Source of the DNA: Chara braunii
Lineage: Eukaryota; Streptophyta; Charophyceae; Charales; Characeae
Length of the DNA stretch: 24,661 nucleotides
Reading direction: 5' to 3'
Assembly (NCBI GenBank): GCA_003427395.1
Contig: BFEA01000025.1
Span: forward strand, 2,836,521-2,861,181
This document shows, piece after piece, positions 1 to 8,831 of this stretch (position 1 is its first letter; each line of letters starts with the position of its first letter). The translations under genes were made by a program, and so were the position numbers. The notes under the pieces are model-generated. The model saw only the letters and a list, made by a program, of their open reading frames with translations, had not been told where the DNA came from and made no database searches.

Positions 1-88
<88 letters not shown>

Positions 89-94
89 CTGTGT
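1..94. repeat. (CT)n microsatellite running into (GT)n
   Basis: An uninterrupted CT dinucleotide tract fills positions 1-78 and is followed by a short GT-rich run to about 94. The tract begins at the window edge, so its true length is unknown. Confidence 0.97.
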
Positions 95-719
95 CCGTGG
101 GGGCACATGCGCACACGCCCTGAGAGCTAGTCTTGAGCTTGGAACTACCGTTGAATGGTGAATCAAATAAGTTGTGTGCCAATTTCCACGGAGAAAACGG
201 ACCGAAAGGATCTTTTTTCACATTTAAATGAACCAAAAGGTGACGAGTGGAGAGAGACACGAGGAAGAGAATGAAAAGAAGGGGCACTTGGAAGGATACG
301 CCAAATAAATTAAACAGAAACAACTATCTATCTATCTATCTATCTATCTCTCTATCTATCTAAAAGGCATCTCGTTGCCCTATTGTCCAAGGCAAAGATG
401 TCCATTCTCGCCACGCGCATAAAAGGAATCACCCACCATACACCGAAGAGTCGTTGTGGGGCAAGTGAGTGAAAAGCAGATCAGACGGCAGATTGCAGAA
501 CAAAACGACCATCAAAAGACCAGCTTAGTGTTTATTTCAGGGTTCTTCCTTCTTCTTCATAACAGCGACAATCAATTCATGTACCAGAATAAAAGTTTTA
601 CCTACCGAGACGCAAAATTACCACTACTGCATCCTGCCCTCGAGGAGGACGGCGACGAGCACATGGCAGGGCCAGTGGAAAATAGCATCGGTAAAGCGCG
701 GGCGGTAAATAGCGGTGGC
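95..719. other. No gene recognised; low-complexity flank
   Basis: Apart from a (CTAT)n microsatellite at 324-361 I see no coding signal or known element here. A short open frame on the plus strand (456-734) has no recognisable motif and runs into the minisatellite, so I do not call it a gene. Confidence 0.6.
324..361. repeat. (CTAT)n microsatellite
   Basis: About nine CTAT tetranucleotides with one CTCT interruption near 349. Confidence 0.95.
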
Positions 720-1395
720 AAACGGCAGCGGTAAATGACATGCCGACGAGTGACGGTGTTAAAAGGCGGCGGTAAACGACGTGCCGACAAGTGACGGTGG
801 TAAACCGCAGCGGTAGATGGCATGGCGACACGTGACGGTGGTAAACGGCAGCGGTAGATGACATGGCGACAAATGACGGTGGTAAACGGTGGACGTAAAT
901 GACGTGGCGACAAGTGACGGTGGTAAACACAGTGATGGTAAATGACGTGGCGATAAGTGACGGTGGTGAAAACAGCGATGGAAAATGACGTGGGGGGAAG
1001 TGACGGTGGCAAACGGCGGTGGTAAACGGCGTGGGAGCGGTGACGGTGGTAAATGGCGGACCTAGTTACATGACGTGGCGGGAAGTGACGGTGGTAAAAA
1101 CAGCGATGGTAAATGACGTGGGGGGAAGTGACGGTGGCAAACGGCGGTGGTAAACGGCGTGGGAGCGGTGACGGTGGTAAATGGCGGACCTAGTTACATG
1201 ACGTGGCGGGAAGTGACGGTGGTAAAAACAGCGATGGTAAATGACGTGGCGGGAAGTGACGGTGGCAAACGGCGGTGGTAAACGGCGGTGGTAAACGGCG
1301 TGGCGAGCGGTGACGGTGGTAAATGGCGGACCTAGTTACATCATGATGTGGCGGGAAGTGACGGTGATAAATGGTGATGGTAAATGATGGCGGTA
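720..1395. repeat. GTGACGGTGGTAAA minisatellite with higher-order units
   Basis: A basic unit of about 42 bp, built around GTGACGGTGGTAAA followed by a variable CGGCAGCGGT-like part and a TGACGTGGCG-like part, is repeated with drift. From about 985 the units form a longer block, marked by CCTAGTTACA at 1061, 1189 and 1331, giving periods of 128 and 142 bp. The third block has an extra stretch of about 14 bp. Open frames across the array simply reflect a period divisible by three, and I do not regard them as genes. Confidence 0.93.
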
Positions 1396-1423
1396 TACGG
1401 TGCAAGGAGAATAATTGCTGAGA

Positions 1424-1466
1424 AGAGGGAGGGGGGGAGGGAGGGAGGGAGGGAGGGGAGGGAGAG
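1424..1466 (+). repeat. (GGGA)n purine tract, potential G-quadruplex
   Basis: This is a nearly pure G/A run with eight or more G-triplets separated by single A residues. It meets the usual G3+N1-7 quadruplex pattern on the plus strand several times over. G-rich DNA continues more loosely to about 1500. Confidence 0.85.
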
Positions 1467-1545
1467 TTGGAGCGGGAGGACGGAGGGAGGCGAAGCAGGT
1501 GAAGAGGAGGAAAAGGGTGAGAGAACGAGGCTATGGCCTCCAAAC

Positions 1546-1582
1546 AGAGTCACGTGCGTCCTGACATTCCTTCGAAGCCGGC
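1546..1582. repeat. 37-bp direct repeat, copy 1, with CACGTG box
   Basis: Identical over 37 bp to 1895-1931. It contains CACGTG (1551-1556), the G-box/E-box core bound by bHLH and bZIP factors, and a TTCGAA palindrome. Another CACGTG lies just outside at 1586-1591. Whether it regulates anything is not shown. Confidence 0.85.
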
Positions 1583-1894
1583 GAGCACGTGGCGGAGAAG
1601 AGGAAGAAGTGAAAGGAGATGACGAGTGCGGTTGGCATCGAGGAAGGAGGGAGTAGTCAGAAGAAGCAGGGAACGTGCGAGGGTGCGAGAGGTGACACAC
1701 CTGATTGATTGACGAAGTGCCCATCACGTCCTTGCCCGCCCCCTCTTTCCACCCTTAACCCTCCCCTCCCCTACCACCGCAAGCACCACGCGTCTCACGC
1801 TCTGCGTTCGTTTCCCACCTACCGGTAGTGCCACACGCGTTGCGGACTACCGGTAGCCCCACGTTCGCCGAGAAAGCGCAAGTTTTTCCCCAAT

Positions 1895-1931
1895 AGAGTC
1901 ACGTGCGTCCTGACATTCCTTCGAAGCCGGC
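1895..1931. repeat. 37-bp direct repeat, copy 2, with CACGTG box
   Basis: Exact second copy of 1546-1582, 349 bp downstream in the same orientation. Its CACGTG box is at 1900-1905. Perfect identity over 37 bp contrasts with the unrelated flanks. Confidence 0.85.
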
Positions 1932-2039
1932 AGCCAGAAGATGACGCAGATTGATATGCAACGAGGCTTTTGTGTAGGCTGGCTGGCTGGCTGGGTAATT
2001 GCCTTATGAGCTGCGGGCACGGGGTAGGCACGCGCAGGC

Positions 2040-2120
2040 GAGGGGCCGTGGCGGGCCGGGCCGGGCCGGGCCGGGCCAGGCCGGGAGGGGGCGGGGCCGG
2101 GCGGGGCGGGCGAAGCTGAC
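2040..2120 (+). repeat. GGGCC pentamer repeats in a CpG-dense tract
   Basis: About four to five consecutive GGGCC/GGGCCG units (about 2053-2082) are followed by GGGGCGGGGCCGGGCGGGGCGGG-like DNA. The tract is almost entirely G and C, rich in CpG, and has several runs of three or more G, so quadruplex formation is possible. Confidence 0.8.
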
Positions 2121-2258
2121 GCGGACGCGGACGAGGAAGCTGCAGCTGAAACTGATCTCTTTCCCCGCGCTTACGAAAGAGAGGAGGGCGGGGGCGGGAG
2201 GTCTTTTCCCCCTTCGCCTCAAATTTGGGCTTTTTTTTGGCGCTCCCTCCCTCCTCCT

Positions 2259-2417
2259 ACTACGACTACTCCTGCGACTACTGCTACCGTCTTCCTCCGA
2301 ACATAACGCACCCTAAAAATGAATGTATACAAGCTATATTTCCGGCCAGATGCAGCCAAAATAAGGGTGCGCTATGTTCGGGGGAAGACGGCAGTACTAC
2401 TACTATACTACTACCGC
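2259..2417. repeat. Fold-back inverted repeat (MITE-like)
   Basis: The arm at 2287-2318 and the reverse complement of 2360-2391 match over about 32 bp with only a few mismatches. The shared core includes CCGTCTTCC, CCGAACATA and GCGCACCCT-like parts. Outside the core both arms continue into TAC/GTA triplet DNA (2259-2286 and 2392-2417), which also pairs loosely. The loop (2319-2359) is AT-rich. The structure resembles a miniature inverted-repeat element or the fused ends of a DNA transposon. I could not define a target-site duplication. Confidence 0.7.
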
Positions 2418-2502
2418 GCTAGTATTGTGTGGGTGGCTGTACGTCGCGCGCTTCCGCACGAAACGAAAACGAACTTTTCGAAAAGCGAGCCACCCAAGCT
2501 GG

Positions 2503-2553
2503 CTTTCGCTTTCGCTTTCGCTTTCCTTTGACTCCTCCTCCTCCTCCTCCTCC
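2503..2553. repeat. (CTTTCG)n and (CTC)n microsatellites
   Basis: Four CTTTCG-type hexamers (2503-2525) are followed by a CTC/TCC triplet tract (2532-2553). They cause the Ser/Phe-rich open frames seen here. Confidence 0.9.
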
Positions 2554-2859
2554 TTACCCTCGAAGCTCATCCCCGCCCATCCTTGGAACCGACGCCCTAC
2601 CGGTCCGTACGTAGTCACCCAAAACGAAAACTCGACGCTTGTATTGTCTGTTATTGCATGTTTTTGCGTATTGCCTACCAGGCTACCGCGGCGCCAAAGT
2701 CGCACAGAAATCTCCATCCTCCCCGCCAGGAGAGCACTACCTCCTCCCCCGAATAGACGCAAGGCGACAACTCGACGGCCACTTTCGCATTCGCACTGGA
2801 ATATCAACCGCCACTTTTTTTTTTTTGCATACCCATTGCGTGATCGGAGTTTCGAATCC

Positions 2860-2897
2860 GGCAGAGGATGCTCGCGACGGCAGAGGATGCTCGCGAC
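2860..2897. repeat. Perfect 19-bp tandem duplication
   Basis: The 19-bp unit GGCAGAGGATGCTCGCGAC occurs twice, head to tail, with no mismatch. Confidence 0.95.
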
Positions 2898-2929
2898 GAC
2901 TCGCCTTACCCTTGCACGCCAAACAATCT

Positions 2930-2957
2930 GTGAATAAAATTATGTGAATAAAATTAT
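2930..2957. repeat. Perfect 14-bp tandem duplication
   Basis: GTGAATAAAATTAT occurs twice in tandem. The sequence AAACAATCTGT also recurs at about 2921 and 2976, so this small area has been duplicated more than once. Confidence 0.92.
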
Positions 2958-3286
2958 AAAAAACAAAAACAAAAAAACAATCTGTCAAGGAGAGGAAATA
3001 CGAATCCCAGTTCGCTCTTTTTCCTTCGCATCGCATGTCTTGGCGCCCGAGGCACATGTCCACCTCCAGCAGGCGCAAATACGAACGAACCAACGAACGA
3101 ACAAACAATTGAATTGAGGGTTCAATTGGAAAAGCCCGTACAGAACAAAAAGCCGTGTACTGTGGCGGCACGGATGTCCCGTTGGAGATGCGTTTGAAAG
3201 GCTCCGAGAGGAGGTTCAAATTGGTCACATGCCAACCCTCGATTTCGAGCTCGCCTTTCAAACGCAGCCCCTGGCCCTAAATGCAC

Positions 3287-3611
3287 CTTCTTTTGATTTG
3301 GATCACAGTTGCACCATGCAGTAACCCCCTAAATGCACGGCTGCCCCTGGCCCAGCGGCATTTTCCAGTAGCGGACATCCGACGAACCTAGGAAACAAAA
3401 TAGCCGGTGGGTGCATCGAGCGGAGCGAAGCTGCTTGGGTGAGGTGAGGTAGCGTTGTGAACGAGGTCTGGCGGCGAGCGCCGCCGCAGTTAGGTCACCA
3501 TGCATGCTGGTCTCATCCGCCGCTGCCGTCCCTAGCTATGTAGTTAGGCATTGTGTATGCTGGCGTGCTAAGCGAAACGAGCGTTGGTGTGTGGCTGTGG
3601 CGTGCTTGCGG
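3287..3611. repeat. 325-bp dispersed repeat, copy 1 (not truncated)
   Basis: Aligns without gaps to 6196-6520 (offset 2909) with about 18 substitutions, or 5-6% divergence. It contains a small GC palindrome, GGCGGCGAGCGCCGCC, near 3470. This copy continues into GATGTCACTC-like DNA after 3611, whereas copy 2 is cut by the LTR at that base, so the true right end of the repeat is unknown. The family is not recognised. Confidence 0.93.
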
Positions 3612-4622
3612 GATGTCACTCATTATACCTTTATGGAGCCTGATCAGTGTGCTTATGCACGATTGATCATAGTTACGGAGCGTTGTTTGTCATTCCATTT
3701 TAGGCGTTGGCCTGGTGTGAAACTGGCGTTTCAGAAGCGGCAATCACCGAGGTGAGCGTTGTATGAGGCGCCAACCCTTCAAGGTTATATTTCCACGTCG
3801 AGGAATTGTTGTCGCCAAATGAATTAGGACGGGGATGTGCAAATCTATGGTGGCTCGCGGAAGTAATTATATGGGAGCGAATCTGACAGGAAGCAAACCA
3901 GTTACTATTATCGTGAGCGTTGTATTTTGCGGTATTGTTGGCTGAACCAAGCAAGAACTATTGGACAAAATGTGAAATTGGCTCGTATGTCCTAAGCGGT
4001 GTTTATATTTTCTCCATAAATTTTGTTTTTCCGTCTTGGTGATGGAAGCAACAACACTTATTGGTTTTCTAAGGCTGCGTATGTGAGGTCTTGTTTTTTT
4101 TAGTTTGAAGCTCTGATTAGTCATGGATTATTCTTGTTTTTTTTATGTTGTCGTGCTTCTTGTAAGTAATAGGGTTAGAGTTATATATGATATTTGGTCG
4201 TACTGTGGTTTTCATTGTTATGGATTGCTTTTCAGTTATGTGGGTGTTGTTTTCTTATTCTTTAGAGTTTGTGCGGTGTTTCTTTCAGCCAATAAATTGT
4301 AATGGTTTGCAATAAGCAGGAGAGGGGCGAGAAAGCGAGAGTGAGTGGGAAAGAGACAGAGACAAAAAGAAATAAAGAGAGCCAGAGAGAGTCAGAGAGA
4401 TAGCCGTCTTCGTTCGTGTTGCCTTGAATAAACTTTGTTCTTAAACCGCCCGTACTTGGCCCAGTTATCGGCAACATAAAAAAAAAATAGCGTAAAAATA
4501 TTTATAATCGGATGAATTTGGGCGCTCTTATAGTGGCCCGTACGTTTCCTAAAATTGTGGTTTGTTAACGGGTGCGACTTTAGGAAGTACTAGTGGTTTA
4601 AGGGTATAAACAGATTGATTGG
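3612..4622. other. AT-rich DNA, no gene recognised
   Basis: Base composition drops sharply to AT-rich compared with the DNA before 3611. Purine-rich GAGA-type low-complexity DNA lies at about 4318-4402. Short open frames on both strands show no domain. Confidence 0.55.
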
Positions 4623-4703
4623 TGATCAACCTTTAGTTTATGACGACTATGAATACTTTGATGCTGCGTTGGGTTACTTTACTTTTCACTAACAATTTTC
4701 ACT
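4623..4703. repeat. Degenerate AT-rich repeat, unit 1 (internally deleted)
   Basis: Starts with GATCAACCTTTA as units 2 and 3 do. It then rejoins them at the part reading TATGAAT-TTTGA-TTGGGT-TTTCACTTT, so it appears to lack about 100 bp from the middle. Confidence 0.65.
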
Positions 4704-4785
4704 TTCAACAATTCAAACTTTACTTGTGGACCACATTACCTTTGATAAGTTTCTTTTTCAAGGGTAAAGAGGCGTATAAACTCAT

Positions 4786-4965
4786 GATCAACCTTTATTT
4801 GTGGCAAGAAGGTTTCATTGTACCATGGCTGAGGGAAGATTTCATGTGTTGTGCTATTTGTTAGTTGTGAGGATGTGGGTCACAAATAACGGGTATGAAT
4901 CATTTGACGTTGCATTGGGTCATTGTGCTTTTCGATAGCAAGTTTCACTTTTAGCGAATCAACCT
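4786..4965. repeat. Degenerate AT-rich repeat, unit 2
   Basis: About 175 bp alignable by eye to 5117-5290 at roughly 70% identity. Shared landmarks in the same order are GATCAACCTTTA, TATGGCAA/TGTGGCAA, GGTTGAGGGAA, TGTGAAGATG, CGAATAGCGG/CAAATAACGG and CATTGGGT. The spacing to unit 3 is 331 bp. The start of another unit (AATCAACCTTTGG) follows at about 4957. Confidence 0.75.
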
Positions 4966-5116
4966 TTGGTTTATGTTATGGTCAGTTGCGGATTAATTTT
5001 GAATTTTTTAATTTTGTTATAGTGTTTTATGTGGGAAGTAAGAGAGAGGTGAAAGAGGGAAAAAAAATTGTTTTGGTGTGCGTTGCCTTTTATAATAGAG
5101 TGAAAGATAGACTGAA

Positions 5117-5290
5117 GATCAACCTTTACCTATGGCAAAACAAAATTATCATATCGTGGTTGAGGGAAAATTTTGGGTGTTGTACTCCTTGCCAATTGTG
5201 AAGATGAGGGCTACGAATAGCGGATACGAATCCTTTGACATTACATTGGGTTATTTTTCTTCTCATTGCAATCTTCATTTTTAAAGAATG
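5117..5290. repeat. Degenerate AT-rich repeat, unit 3
   Basis: Matches unit 2 as described there. Its AT content and lack of an open frame suggest non-coding repeat decay. Confidence 0.75.
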
Positions 5291-6195
5291 ATGACCATGT
5301 ATATTTTATACCAGAATTTTTCAACAAATTATTTTTTTACGTATTACAATACCTTACATTAATAGGTTTGGTAGATGGAGGAGGCACGTTTCTTCGATGA
5401 GAGGGACTGTGCAGATGCACTTACAACTTGTTTGCGTCAATAAGTAAGTTGGCATATACAGTGAGTAGGTTTGTTGGATAGTGTGATCATTTATTCCCTA
5501 TAGTTTAAAAGACAGTAGGTGCGTTAGTCGGTAACCTACTTGCAATCTTTGTGTTACTTATAGGAGGGGGCAAACTCGTGAAGAGTAATATTTTTTGTGA
5601 GGAAACTGACTAGCTGGGATAGAATCCAATACTCCTAGAGGTGTAGAACAACCCAACTATCATGGTTTATTTGTAATTGGATGTATTGTCTTCGACACTA
5701 AGTCAATTTATAATAAAATAATTTGACCTCTCCCCCCCCCTAAAAAAAAAAGAGGAATCGAGGGGAAAAAAAAAACAAACTAACAATAATAATCACAGAA
5801 ACTCAGGAAATGGGTATCATAATTTACCTTAACTTCTACTAATTGTAAGTTAACATCCGTCTCCCTATGAAGTTTTTGTCAATCATCCTTACTATCGGGA
5901 TTGTACTCAAAGTGTTATGACTTAATGTTTCCGATCGCAAACACATATCGGTTAAATAAAAACAAATAAGAAAAAAAAAACTACAACAATTGCACAATTA
6001 ATTTATCCCCCCCCCCCCCCCCGTTCTACTCACTTGTTACTATATGTACACGCTTGTGTGATATAATCTTGTCTATTGATAACTCCATATAAAAACGTTG
6101 AGCCGTGCGATACAATTTTATTTGACTTCACCTACTCATTATAAGGTTCGACTCTAATAGTCCAGCCATAATGCATTCGATTGTTTAACAAAGCA
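5291..6195. other. AT-rich DNA with homopolymer runs, no gene
   Basis: Contains mixed C/A runs near 5733-5780 and a run of 16 C at 6007-6022. I see no coding signal or known element. Confidence 0.55.
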
Positions 6196-6520
6196 CTTCT
6201 TTTGATTTGGATCACAGTTGCACCATCCAGTAACCCCCTAAATGCACCGCTGCCCGTGGCCCAGCGGCATTTTCTAATAGCGGACATCCGACGAACCTAG
6301 GAAACAAAATAGTCAGTGGGTGCGTCGAGCGGGGCGAAGCTGCTTGGGTGAGGTGAGGTACCGTTGTGAGCGAGGTCTGGCGGCGAGCGCCGCCGCAGTT
6401 AGGTCACCATGCATGTTGGTCCCATCCGACGCTGCCGTCCCTAGCTATGTAGTTACGCATTGTGTATGCTGGCGTGCTAAGTGAAACGAGCATTGGTGTG
6501 TGACTGTGGCGTGCTTGCGG
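6196..6520. repeat. 325-bp dispersed repeat, copy 2 (cut by LTR insertion)
   Basis: Second copy of 3287-3611. Similarity stops at 6520, where the retrotransposon LTR starts with TGTCGAGCGC at 6521. The uncut copy reads on as GATGTCACTC, so the retrotransposon inserted into this repeat right after CTTGCGG. The missing remainder should lie beyond the right end of the element, outside the window. Confidence 0.93.
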
Positions 6521-6673
6521 TGTCGAGCGCATCGTCCCTCCCGTGAACGAGGGCCCTCCCGGCAATGTCACGCAGGAGTTAGAAAAACATAATCGAGAGA
6601 CAACTTAGGACGATGCAGAAATAATCCCGCGAACCGCCGAGACGGACGTGGTCGCATTGTCCCTTCGCCGCTC

Positions 6674-6692
6674 TAGCTGGGTGCGCCAGCTA
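6674..6692. other. Hairpin in LTR (7-bp stem)
   Basis: TAGCTGG and CCAGCTA are separated by the 5-nt loop GTGCG. It is preserved in the right LTR at offset 13638 (20312-20330). Confidence 0.7.
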
Positions 6693-6747
6693 TATATCCC
6701 GCGGTCCTCTACGGCAGGATAGGTTTTCGCGGGGCACAACTTATCTT

Positions 6748-6775
6748 CCCTGAGGGGCTATCACCACCCTCAGGG
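6748..6775. other. Hairpin in LTR (9-bp perfect stem)
   Basis: CCCTGAGGG (6748-6756) pairs with CCCTCAGGG (6767-6775) across a 10-nt loop. In the right copy (20386-20413) the one change, A to G, lies in the loop and the stem is intact. Confidence 0.75.
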
Positions 6776-7166
6776 GCGTATCCCTACCGAGCTACTGACC
6801 CATGTGCGAAAGCTTTTACATGCAATTGCAGAGGTAGGTCAGCCAAGGGCGTTTGCTCGCTCGCTGGAGTATAGGTACGCTTCGCTAACACCAAGTGGAC
6901 CCGAACGTTGTTCGTTCCCGAGGGCGCTGATCTCCTCGGTACGAACGAGCGTCGATTGACTAGGACGGCCTCGACCAAACGCGAAATCCAACAAATAATC
7001 GTAGCCTCTTTATAATCCCCTACTCATAAAATGAACGAAACCAATACATAACCAACATTTCGACTTGATGAGATGATATGCCAAGGTTATTATTTCCTGC
7101 CTACCTGACTGAAGGGACAATTATACCGTCATCCGAGGACGGAAGATCCATCGCGCACAGCCTCTA

Positions 7167-7200
7167 CATGTAAATACATGCAGATCAACAAGTGATCTGC
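7167..7200. other. Two adjoining hairpins in LTR
   Basis: CATGTA-aa-TACATG (7167-7180) touches GCAGATCA-acaag-TGATCTGC (7180-7200). Both stems are perfect and identical in the right LTR. Confidence 0.7.
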
Positions 7201-7490
7201 TTCCTGGTCGATGTTTAAACTCCCGGTCTGACCGCACCGTCGTACCGCACGCATCTACTTGGAGGAGCGAATGACAATTTTGTTTGTCGCTTTGTCCTCC
7301 TAGGCAATAATTACTCTCTCTGTTCCACGAATGACGAAGTAGCCATTGCCAACACCAGGTTACTTGGCGTGGGACTGTTTCGACTTCTGTTACCCCGTCC
7401 TCGTTGTTCCGCTCGACACCTCTTCAAGTGTTCGGCCTTCGCTTTGTCCAGCGTATTTTTAAGTGGTTGATTACCCCTCAATGCATCAGC

Positions 7491-7534
7491 ATGATAGTGC
7501 TATCATCGGGGCAATCCAGATACTATCCATCTGG
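7491..7534. other. Two neighbouring hairpins in LTR
   Basis: ATGATAG-tg-CTATCAT (7491-7506) is followed by CCAGAT and ATCTGG (7516-7521 and 7529-7534). The loop of the second differs between the LTRs by one base (A versus G at 7522), while both stems are kept. Confidence 0.7.
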
Positions 7535-7653
7535 TTGGCCTACCTACACAAGGTTGTTAATTTTCTTTTGTTATTATTACCCCTGTAGAGTCACATAGGC
7601 GTGACCCTACTATAAGGACAACTCACCATGACACCAGATTTGAGAGGGTGCGC

Positions 7654-8782
7654 TTAGCTGGGATAAACCTGTCGGCCCTCATGGGCCTCAACCTCTATCC
7701 TGCCGAGTCGTGTTAGCTCCTCGTCGTTAAACGTCAAGGTGAAGACACGTCCACCTCGCACAACTCGGACCTTCCGCGTATCATAGAGAGAAGCCATCCG
7801 TGAGGCGAGCTTCCATACTATGGCGCGGAACGGCTGACGCATCCGAAAAAGGTGCGTGGTCGTGGTGTCCTTAATCCGGATGACACCGTAGCGCTTCCCG
7901 GATAGGGTAATTTTAACGCTCACAATGACCCGAGAGAGGCATTGGAGGTTGCTCGCGCGATGGAAGTACAAGGTATATCCATGAACTTCTCCCGGAAGTC
8001 GGGCCACATTGGCACGAACATCTGCGNGCNAGTTNGGAAAAAATCCCTGCCCATCACTGAGCAAGCCGATAAAGCCAATCCAACGTGTGNGTGCTCCATT
8101 TCGAACCANTAGTAATCGCTCCGCNCGCCGGATCACCTCCTCGTCCATAGTGTCGCGAATNAGTAGATACNTGNCNTGAGTAAGATCTCGCCGTCCGCCG
8201 GACATCTGCACACCGAAAGAGCCGCCTGTTAGAAGAGGCACTCNTANATTNCACAANCCTCGTCATAAAATGCGTTGACATCAAAACGTTCCGAGCGAAC
8301 GGTATTAAATCTATTCGCCCAAACCCGTTTCATATGATGAGGAAGGCTGAATGGTCCTTGCAGATTGTTCAAATGGAGTACAATATGGAGGGACATCCCC
8401 CTAACCTCAGGAATGGTCTCTACTCCCGGACAGTTCTCGTGAACCACCACTAGGTTCATATCTCCGTAATCCCGTGATGGAGTAGGAGGCGCAAAGTCAT
8501 ATAATACGCTGACCTNGTTCAACCAAGAAAATATAACTCCNCGATGGTTTCCTCACGCNCCCGTCCCAGAATCGTGGCGCATCCCGNTCCGAATAAACTT
8601 CAAGTAGGTTGCACACCANCCTTCCTTTNCGTATCATGCCGGNGNGGGATCGTGTTGGCACCGNTAACCGATTAGCCGCCGNTTCGCGTGTGCTGAACAA
8701 TCGGAGGATCACTGTCTCCGCAAGCATCTGAATGACGAAGNGATAACCTTGTCAAAATAATTTTAGGTATACGAATTTCCAT
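7654..8782 (-). pseudogene. Unidentified decayed coding region inside the 3' LTR (about 376 codons)
   Basis: Four overlapping open stretches follow one another on the minus strand, in element sense. They are: an opening from an ATG at 8782 (MEIRIPKIIL), a stretch starting MLAETVILRLF at 8727, one containing LVVVHENCPGVET (8522-8229), and a 200-codon stretch ending EGRQVYPS at 7654. Each join needs a 1-nt frame change; net frame returns between the second and fourth stretches. Composition is balanced and protein-like, with no low complexity, unlike other open frames in the LTR. I recognise no domain, catalytic motif, signal peptide or membrane segment. The same joins occur in the right LTR, so most breaks predate the insertion. 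In this copy the last stretch is open, though it has several N bases. Alternatives are a captured host gene fragment, an accessory gene or an old nested element. Confidence 0.5.
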
Positions 8783-8805
8783 GTTCAATTTCCACTTCCC
8801 TTTTC

Positions 8806-8831
8806 GGGCCGTGATTCTTATGTCACGGTCC
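8806..8831. other. Hairpin in LTR (9-bp stem, one wobble)
   Basis: GGGCCGTGA (8806-8814) pairs with TCACGGTCC (8823-8831) apart from one wobble position. It is identical in the right LTR at 22445-22470. Confidence 0.6.

Larger units (their letters stand above)
1467..2258. other. GC-rich region without a recognised gene
   Basis: This stretch holds the two 37-bp repeats, pyrimidine-rich DNA around 1735-1775, two TACCGGTAG boxes (about 1820 and 1848) and the CpG-dense GGGCC tract at 2040-2120. Composition and CACGTG boxes would suit a CpG-rich promoter, but no downstream gene is evident. Open frames here are low in complexity (Gly/Arg or Pro/Ser). Confidence 0.5.
2554..3286. other. No recognised gene; short repeats and an inverted repeat
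   Basis: An open frame of 174 codons exists on the minus strand (2737-3261) but shows no domain or motif I recognise and crosses the short tandem repeats at 2860-2957. I leave it uncalled. A perfect 13-bp inverted pair, TGCGTTTGAAAGG at 3189-3201 and its complement at 3254-3266, encloses a 52-bp loop. Confidence 0.5.

Noticed and set aside
598-1727. Long minus-strand open frames rich in His, Pro, Ser and Arg across the minisatellite
   Set aside because: They exist because the repeat period is a multiple of three; the 14-residue repeat pattern follows the DNA repeat and has no domain.
2374-2937. Plus-strand open frame of 187 codons
   Set aside because: It is built from TAC, CTTTCG, CTC and poly-T simple repeats and a tandem duplication; composition is not protein-like.
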